18,749 nucleotides of DNA from JBBTWG01 sp038062935 (GTDB lineage: Bacteria > Patescibacteriota > Gracilibacteria > UBA1369 > UBA12463), in the NCBI GenBank assembly GCA_038062935.1, contig JBBTWG010000041.1, forward strand, positions 1-18,749. Reading direction: 5' to 3'. A program made the position numbers and the translations under genes. Below the pieces are notes generated by a model. That model searched no databases and had not been told where the DNA came from. It worked only from the letters and a program-made list of their open reading frames with translations. Below, in pieces: positions 14,133-18,749 of the stretch. The first letter of the stretch is position 1. Each line of letters starts with the position of its first letter.

Positions 14133-16521
14133 GACGCTTTTTGATTTTCCAGAATTGGAATATTTGAAATACGATATAAAGGCTCACAAAAGTGAGTCCC
14201 AGAACCACGGAGAGCCAGTCATAGAAATATGCATGATAATAGAAAAGTTCTGCGAGAATAGTTGCTAGAGCAAAAAGCGACAAGAAAAGGATGCTGAAAA
14301 ACATCTCGTTCGTTTCTCGAAAAGCAGAAAAGCATCGTCGCGTCGCCACATGCAAATAGAGCGAAAGATAGAGAATCATAAAAAGGCCAGCAAAAAGAAA
14401 AGACCCGACAGCAAATGAATTCTGAATAACGCCGGAATCGATCAGCATTTGCAGGAGCAATGGATGAGAAATCCAGAATCCCAGAGCCACAAAGAGCGCC
14501 AGGAAAAAGCTGAGATGTTTTCCAAAAAAGACACGTTCTACTTTTTCGACACCATCAATCTGTTCCAGGTGAGAGCAAATAGCATTCAGAAGATCAAAAG
14601 TTTCGAGTTCCAGAGCCACAAGTACCATCCCTTTTCCTTTTCCGTGGGTTTTGTTCCATCCTTTGACTTTTGAAATATTCAACGAAAATTGACTCAAAAC
14701 ATCGACAATATCCTTCAATAAACCCGCTCGATCGATGCCACAAATGCGCAGCTCTACAAGTTGAGTATTTTTTTTACGAAAAAAATTGATCCGTGAAAAC
14801 AATGAAGAGAAAAACCCAGATCGTCGGATGTGTTTCAAATGTCTATCAGGAAAGAGCGCGCCAATAACCTCAAGTGGATCGACAGATCCTTCAGTAATAG
14901 CAATAAAAAGCTCGTCTAAATTTTTGAAATTTACATGAATGATTTTGCTCAAAGATTCCTGGAGTTCCGAAAAACTGATTTCATCCACGAGGCCCAAACC
15001 CGCTCGGTCAAAAAATTTCTGAAGAATTGATCTTCCTTTGTTGATCTTAGTTTTTCGCGACTCTTTTTTGAAGAATTCACGAATCTGTGTTTTGGCGAGA
15101 TGTGTTTTACAAAAAGAGAGCCATTCGTATTGTGGATGAGCATGCTCCGAAGTGAGAACAGCAACAGTATCGCCATTTTTAAGAACGCTGATAAGTTTTT
15201 TTTCTTCTCCATTCACATCAAGTCGCACGGCATGGTTACCAACATCAGTCTTGACTGCATAAGCAAAATCAACTCCCGTTGATCCTTTTGGTAAATAAAT
15301 TGAGTCACCAGTCGGAGTAAAAGTAGAGATGCGATCTTCAAGAGTATCTCCTTTGAGATCTTCGAGAAATTCCTGGTCATTTTTTTCTTGCCCTTGTACT
15401 GCCAGAAAATCATCAACCCAAAACTGGCGTTGTTTCCATTCAGAGTCGTTCTTGTCGTGATCTTTCATCAGGCTCGCAATGCCAATTTCTGCCTGACGAT
15501 GCATATCCTGAGTGCGAATTTGGAATTCTGTAAGAACTCCATTCAACCAAAAAACAGTCGTATGAAGACTCCGATATTCATTCGCTTTTGGAAGAGCGAT
15601 ATAGTCTTTGAATCGTCCAGTTTTTGGTTTAAAGAGAGTATGAATAATCCCAAGCGCTTTGTAGCAATCGTCGATATCATCGACCAAAACACGAAGTGTG
15701 ATGATATCGTACACATCAGAGACATCTTTCTTTTCAGACTGGAGTTTCTGAAAAATGCTGTACAGCGTTTTTTTGCGATGCAAAAAAGAGGCCTCTATGT
15801 GATGTTTCTGAAACTCTTCTTCGAGAAGCAAGAGAGTCTTCTCTAAAATCGGACGAGTCTGCTTCTCCGAGCTACGAACAGATTCATGAAATTGTTCATA
15901 TTCTTCAGCATAGAGATGTTTGAAACATAAATCTTCCATTTCTGATTTAATCCCTTGAATGCCGAGTAAATTGGCCATAGGAACATAAATTTCAAGTGTC
16001 TCTCTCGCAATACGTTTGCGCTTTTCTGGTTTATCGACAAACTGCAAAGTCCGCATATTGTGGAGGCGATCAGCAAGTTTGATGAGAATAACTCGCGGGT
16101 CGCGTGCAGTATGAATGAGCATTTTTTTGAGAGACTCAATTTGTCTCTGTTCCATATTGTTTTGATAGTGGACTTTTGAAAGTTTCGTAATGCCATCAAC
16201 CAAAAAAGCCACCGGAGTTCCAAAAGTATCTTCAATTTCTTCGACACTCCTGGAGGTATCCTCCGGAACATCATGGAGAAGAGCTGAAATAAGGGTATCT
16301 TCGTCGGAGGTAAAAGAAGAGAGAATCTTCGCTGTTTCAACAGGGTGGACGATATAAGGTGTCACACCATCTTTTCGAAATTGACCTTCGTGGGCATCTT
16401 TGGCAAATGTATAGGCACGCAAAAAACGATCTTCACGAAAACCTGGAAGCTGATCCTTCGCAGAATGCACAATGGAGCGAATTTCAGTGAGGAGAATATC
16501 CTCAAAATCAACTCGATTCAT
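14116..16521 (-). CDS. rel: Long RelA/SpoT homologue with C-terminal membrane domain
   Basis: An 801-residue (p)ppGpp enzyme. Hydrolase (about 30-180): H59, HD at 83-84, ED at 87-88, D151 and N155 are all present. Synthetase (about 240-350): RFKD (303-306, the form in bifunctional Rel/SpoT), YRSLHT (316-321) and E332 in EFQIRT. Both activities are therefore likely. TGS spans about 397-460, a helical region follows, and an ACT domain is at about 587-664. The zinc-finger/RIS domain with its Cys motif was not found. The protein then continues without a break into four hydrophobic segments (about 669-693, 702-726, 740-762, 766-790) and a basic tail. I chose ATG at 16521 (MNRVDFEDIL); the frame is open upstream, but the promoter lies there. 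Confidence 0.93.
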   Translation of the reverse strand: MNRVDFEDILLTEIRSIVHSAKDQLPGFREDRFLRAYTFAKDAHEGQFRKDGVTPYIVHPVETAKILSSFTSDEDTLISALLHDVPEDTSRSVEEIEDTFGTPVAFLVDGITKLSKVHYQNNMEQRQIESLKKMLIHTARDPRVILIKLADRLHNMRTLQFVDKPEKRKRIARETLEIYVPMANLLGIQGIKSEMEDLCFKHLYAEEYEQFHESVRSSEKQTRPILEKTLLLLEEEFQKHHIEASFLHRKKTLYSIFQKLQSEKKDVSDVYDIITLRVLVDDIDDCYKALGIIHTLFKPKTGRFKDYIALPKANEYRSLHTTVFWLNGVLTEFQIRTQDMHRQAEIGIASLMKDHDKNDSEWKQRQFWVDDFLAVQGQEKNDQEFLEDLKGDTLEDRISTFTPTGDSIYLPKGSTGVDFAYAVKTDVGNHAVRLDVNGEEKKLISVLKNGDTVAVLTSEHAHPQYEWLSFCKTHLAKTQIREFFKKESRKTKINKGRSILQKFFDRAGLGLVDEISFSELQESLSKIIHVNFKNLDELFIAITEGSVDPLEVIGALFPDRHLKHIRRSGFFSSLFSRINFFRKKNTQLVELRICGIDRAGLLKDIVDVLSQFSLNISKVKGWNKTHGKGKGMVLVALELETFDLLNAICSHLEQIDGVEKVERVFFGKHLSFFLALFVALGFWISHPLLLQMLIDSGVIQNSFAVGSFLFAGLFMILYLSLYLHVATRRCFSAFRETNEMFFSILFLSLFALATILAELFYYHAYFYDWLSVVLGLTFVSLYIVFQIFQFWKIKKRLKMKI

Positions 16522-16556
16522 AAAAATTGAAACCAGAAGATATTGTTCTAACCTCA

Positions 16557-16585
16557 ATTGTATGCCAAAATACGCGGAGAAGCAA
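16557..16585 (-). promoter_or_regulatory. Candidate rel promoter
   Basis: On the minus strand TTGCTT (16585-16580, 3/6), a 17-base spacer and TACAAT (16562-16557, 5/6). It predicts a leader of about 29 bases before the rel ATG. The heptamer repeats lie immediately upstream of the -35 box. Confidence 0.4.
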
Positions 16586-16593
16586 TGAGAAAC

Positions 16594-16637
16594 ATGTGAC
16601 CAGTCACATGTCAAAAGTCACACGTCACATGTAACAC
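16594..16637. repeat. Heptamer repeat array between rel and mnmA
   Basis: Five consecutive 7-mers from 16603: GTCACAT, GTCAAAA, GTCACAC, GTCACAT, GTAACAC. An inverted copy, ATGTGAC (16594-16600), precedes them and forms the 9-bp inverted repeat ACATGTGAC-CA-GTCACATGT (16592-16611). The array fills the space between the rel promoter and the mnmA start codon at 16646, so it may bind a regulator of one or both genes. Simple-repeat drift is the alternative. Confidence 0.7.
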
Positions 16638-16645
16638 ACCTCCCC

Positions 16646-17749
16646 ATGCGTATCGTCGTAGCCATGTCCGGTGGAGTCGATTCTTCCGTCGCCGCGGCAT
16701 TACTCAAAAAAGAAGGACACGAACTGATCGGTATTCATCTCCATTTCTGGACTGATCCGATCGGACCAGAGGTCAATGGTGGCGATCCAAATTTGCCGCA
16801 AAATAAATGCTGCTCCGTCGAAAGTCTCGAGCACGCGCGCTCGATCTGCAAAAAGCTCGACATGCCTTTTTACGTCATCAATCTCGAGAAAAAATTCAAA
16901 GAAACGATCGTCGATTATTTCCTCGACACCTACAAAAATGCAGAGACTCCAAATCCCTGTGTCGAATGTAACCGGAGCATCAAATTTGGTGCCCTTCTGA
17001 AAGTCGCCAAAGAACTCAACGCCGATTATCTCGCCACCGGCCATTACGTCCGCAAAAAAGTGGTGAAGAAAAACGGCAAAGAAATCCACGAACTCCATGT
17101 CGCCAAAGATCTCGTGAAAGATCAGACCTATTTTCTCTATACGCTCACACAAGAAAAACTCAAAAATATTATTTTTCCACTCGGAGAATTCACAAAAGCC
17201 GAGACCTACGCAATGGCAAAAGAATTCGGTCTCGACGAAGTACAGGACAAGAAAGAAAGCCAAAATCTCTGTTTCTACGGCGACAAGAAATACACCGACT
17301 TCCTGAAACGCTATCTCGACAAAAAAGAATTTGAATCCGGCGACATCGTCACGACCAAAGGCAAAAAAATCGGCACACACGAAGGTTTGCCGCTCTACAC
17401 GATTGGCCAAAGAAAAGGCGTCGGCGGCGGCAACGAAAACCCGATGTTCGTCGTCGGACTCGACAAAAAAACAAACTCCGTCGTCGTCGGAGAAGAAAGC
17501 GAACTCTATCAGAAAAATATCACTGTCGAAAAACTCAATTTCATCGACGGCGTCTGGCCAGAAAAAGAACTCGCTCTCGAAAGTCGCATTCGCTATCGAT
17601 TTCGTCCGATGGCAGGGACGCTCAAGGTGAATTCCACAAAAGCTATTTTCAACTTCGAAAACCCAGTGCGCGCCATCACGAGAGGTCAATCCGCGGTGTT
17701 CTACGAAGGTGATCGGCTTGTAGGTGGGGGGATTATCGTGGGGGAATAG
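16646..17749 (+). CDS. mnmA: tRNA-specific 2-thiouridylase MnmA
   Basis: Installs the 2-thio group on U34 of tRNA-Lys, -Glu and -Gln, using ATP and a persulfide sulfur. The 367-residue length is normal. The N-terminal PP-loop motif SGGVDSS is at 8-14; NPCVECN (103-109) contains the nucleophile Cys105, and SQNLCF (205-210) contains Cys209, the persulfide-carrying partner. ATGHYVR (130-136) and DQTYFLY (159-165) are conserved, and the C-terminal beta domain ends with GQSAVFYEGDRLVGGGII. The start is fixed by the family N-terminus. The sequence before the ATG is CACCTCCCC, the reverse sense of a Shine-Dalgarno site. It is divergent from rel, with sortase following in the same direction after its own promoter. 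Confidence 0.97.
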   Translation: MRIVVAMSGGVDSSVAAALLKKEGHELIGIHLHFWTDPIGPEVNGGDPNLPQNKCCSVESLEHARSICKKLDMPFYVINLEKKFKETIVDYFLDTYKNAETPNPCVECNRSIKFGALLKVAKELNADYLATGHYVRKKVVKKNGKEIHELHVAKDLVKDQTYFLYTLTQEKLKNIIFPLGEFTKAETYAMAKEFGLDEVQDKKESQNLCFYGDKKYTDFLKRYLDKKEFESGDIVTTKGKKIGTHEGLPLYTIGQRKGVGGGNENPMFVVGLDKKTNSVVVGEESELYQKNITVEKLNFIDGVWPEKELALESRIRYRFRPMAGTLKVNSTKAIFNFENPVRAITRGQSAVFYEGDRLVGGGIIVGE

Positions 17750-17772
17750 CCCGCAGTGTCTCTTCAAAGATA

Positions 17773-17801
17773 TTGCCTCCAAAGCTGAATCGTGCTATAA
17801 T
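17773..17801 (+). promoter_or_regulatory. Promoter of the sortase gene
   Basis: TTGCCT (17773-17778, 4/6), a 17-base spacer and a perfect TATAAT (17796-17801). The ATG at 17809 begins 7 bases after the -10 box, at the expected transcription start, so the mRNA should be leaderless. Confidence 0.65.
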
Positions 17802-17808
17802 GACCTGA

Positions 17809-18591
17809 ATGACAGAACCCAAAAAAGCTATCTTCGGAGAGACCTATAGCCTCAAAAAATCCAAATGGCGCGATGGAGCTTTTTCACTCTTGCACCAGGC
17901 CTTCTTTGCGATCCTCATTTTCATCGTCCTCTTTGTCGCTATGAACTGGGCCGCGATCAGCCAAATCGCGCAATGGGAATGGACGAAAGCCACCACACAA
18001 ATCGCTCAAACAAACGTCCTTCATGATTTCACAAAAAAAGAAAAACCAGCAGAGGAGAAGCCTCTCCCCATCATCACCAACAAAGTTCTCGCCGAGAAAC
18101 AGGTTCCCGACCTTATGCTCGAAATTGCTCCACCCGATAAGCGATTGATCATTCCACGAATTAATAAAAATGTTCCAATTGTCGCCGTCAGTAGCCAAAA
18201 TCTCATCAAGCGCGATTGGGAAGGACTCGAAAAGGATATGCAGAAATCCCTGCAGCATGGGATTATCCATTATCCTGGCACAGCATTTCCTGGAAATCCA
18301 GGAAACGTGGTGCTCACCGGCCACAGCTCTTATTTCCCATGGGATCAAGGTCGATTCAAGGATGTCTTTGCGCTCCTCCATGATGTCCAGCTCGAAGACA
18401 AAATTGTGCTTTTCAGCGGTGGGAAAAAGTATCTCTACACAGCCAAAAGCATCTACGAAGTGAAACCAGCCGATCTCAAAGTTCTCCAACAGACTCCAGA
18501 TAATCGCCTCACACTCATCACTTGTACACCACTAGGAACAAACCTCCGACGACTGGTGGTCGAGGCATTGCTGACAGGAATCGAGTCATAA
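17809..18591 (+). CDS. Sortase family transpeptidase
   Basis: A 260-residue membrane-anchored cysteine transpeptidase expected to act outside the cytoplasmic membrane, attaching proteins to the envelope or joining pilin subunits. A cytoplasmic N-terminus (1-30) precedes one membrane span (about 31-54). A linker (about 55-105) leads to the sortase beta-barrel (about 110-256). The catalytic residues are His172 in TGHSSYFPWDQGRF, Cys239 in TLITCTP and an arginine at 247 or 248 in LRRLVV. No LPXTG-like substrate is visible among the other proteins, so its target lies elsewhere. Sortase class is not assigned. The gene has its own promoter and no Shine-Dalgarno sequence, and it ends 3 bases from the convergent small gene. 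Confidence 0.92.
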   Translation: MTEPKKAIFGETYSLKKSKWRDGAFSLLHQAFFAILIFIVLFVAMNWAAISQIAQWEWTKATTQIAQTNVLHDFTKKEKPAEEKPLPIITNKVLAEKQVPDLMLEIAPPDKRLIIPRINKNVPIVAVSSQNLIKRDWEGLEKDMQKSLQHGIIHYPGTAFPGNPGNVVLTGHSSYFPWDQGRFKDVFALLHDVQLEDKIVLFSGGKKYLYTAKSIYEVKPADLKVLQQTPDNRLTLITCTPLGTNLRRLVVEALLTGIES

Positions 18592-18594
18592 AAA

Positions 18595-18744
18595 TTACGC
18601 CTCAGACAATTTTTTCAAAAGCTCTTCTTCTGTTTGTACTTCTGTTTTTTCCGCTACAGATTCAGCTTTTTGCAGAGCTTCACGTTTCTTGCGAACTTCG
18701 AAATCAGTCCATTCCCGATCATGCTTTTCATTTAATTTTTTCAT
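18595..18744 (-). CDS. Small charged hypothetical protein (49 aa)
   Basis: An ATG at 18744 opens a 49-codon frame ending TAA at 18595. The product is rich in Lys and Glu (begins MKKLNEKHDREWTDFEVRKK) and looks mostly helical, with no membrane segment. The frame remains open for the last few bases up to the window edge, so a longer protein starting outside cannot be excluded. It converges on the sortase gene with a 3-base gap. No family recognised. Confidence 0.55.
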   Translation of the reverse strand: MKKLNEKHDREWTDFEVRKKREALQKAESVAEKTEVQTEEELLKKLSEA

Positions 18745-18749
18745 TTGAT

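Noticed and set aside
16603..16637. CRISPR-like array
   Set aside because: The units are 7 bases with no spacers and no cas genes; it is a simple tandem repeat.
16700..17782. 360-codon minus-strand ORF opposite mnmA
   Set aside because: It mirrors the codon bias of mnmA, is rich in Phe, Glu and Asp, and shows no domain; mnmA is unambiguous.
1..18749. Recoded UGA (glycine) as in Gracilibacteria
   Set aside because: Several well-delimited genes end at TGA in the expected place, and no conserved frame runs through a TGA.

Overview
The window looks like chromosomal DNA of a bacterium from the Candidate Phyla Radiation (CPR). Candidatus Peregrinibacteria or a close relative is my best guess, at low to moderate confidence. 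The pointers are a DUF5671-type membrane protein, an anti-sigma-like protein with a DUF5667-type segment, a Cys-rich zinc-ribbon repeat protein of a kind common in CPR genomes, a stand-alone sortase and an SLH-anchored beta-propeller protein. UGA ends several genes (Cys-rich protein, AroD, HPF, Rel, sigma factor), so the UGA=Gly code of Gracilibacteria and Absconditabacteria does not apply. There is a 10-N scaffold gap at 12506-12515. No phage, insertion sequence, CRISPR array or rRNA is visible.

Layout. 1-461 (-): a cut-off hypothetical gene and a doubtful 73-codon ORF. 493-1251 (-): TrmB-type regulator, divergent from the Cys-rich protein at 1370-3028 (+). 3029-3370: intergenic region with a 156-bp element bounded by perfect 32-bp inverted arms, then a promoter, a 5-codon leader ORF and a DEAD-box helicase (3371-4636). 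A terminator-like hairpin lies directly before an exported SLH/beta-propeller protein (4703-7234). 7246-8187 (-): DUF5671-type membrane protein. 8301-8375: tRNA-Phe(GAA). 8408-10445 (-): ECF sigma factor and a transmembrane partner whose start overlaps the sigma stop. 10539-10928 (+): HPF, overlapping convergently a glutaredoxin (10855-11103, -). 11158-14132 (+): CDF-type transporter, AroD and YchF. 14116-16521 (-): long RelA/SpoT homologue ending in four predicted transmembrane segments. 16646-17749 (+): MnmA. 17809-18591 (+): sortase. 18595-18744 (-): small charged protein.

Together the genes cover translation and stress control (Rel, HPF, YchF, DEAD-box helicase, MnmA, tRNA-Phe) and the cell envelope (SLH propeller, sortase, sigma/anti-sigma pair, DUF5671 protein). 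The most unusual points are the membrane-tailed Rel protein without a recognisable zinc-finger domain, the 156-bp inverted-repeat element, a CDF transporter whose usual metal ligands are largely replaced and which carries a NifX-like tail, promoters placed so close to start codons that transcripts should be leaderless, and heptamer repeats between rel and mnmA.
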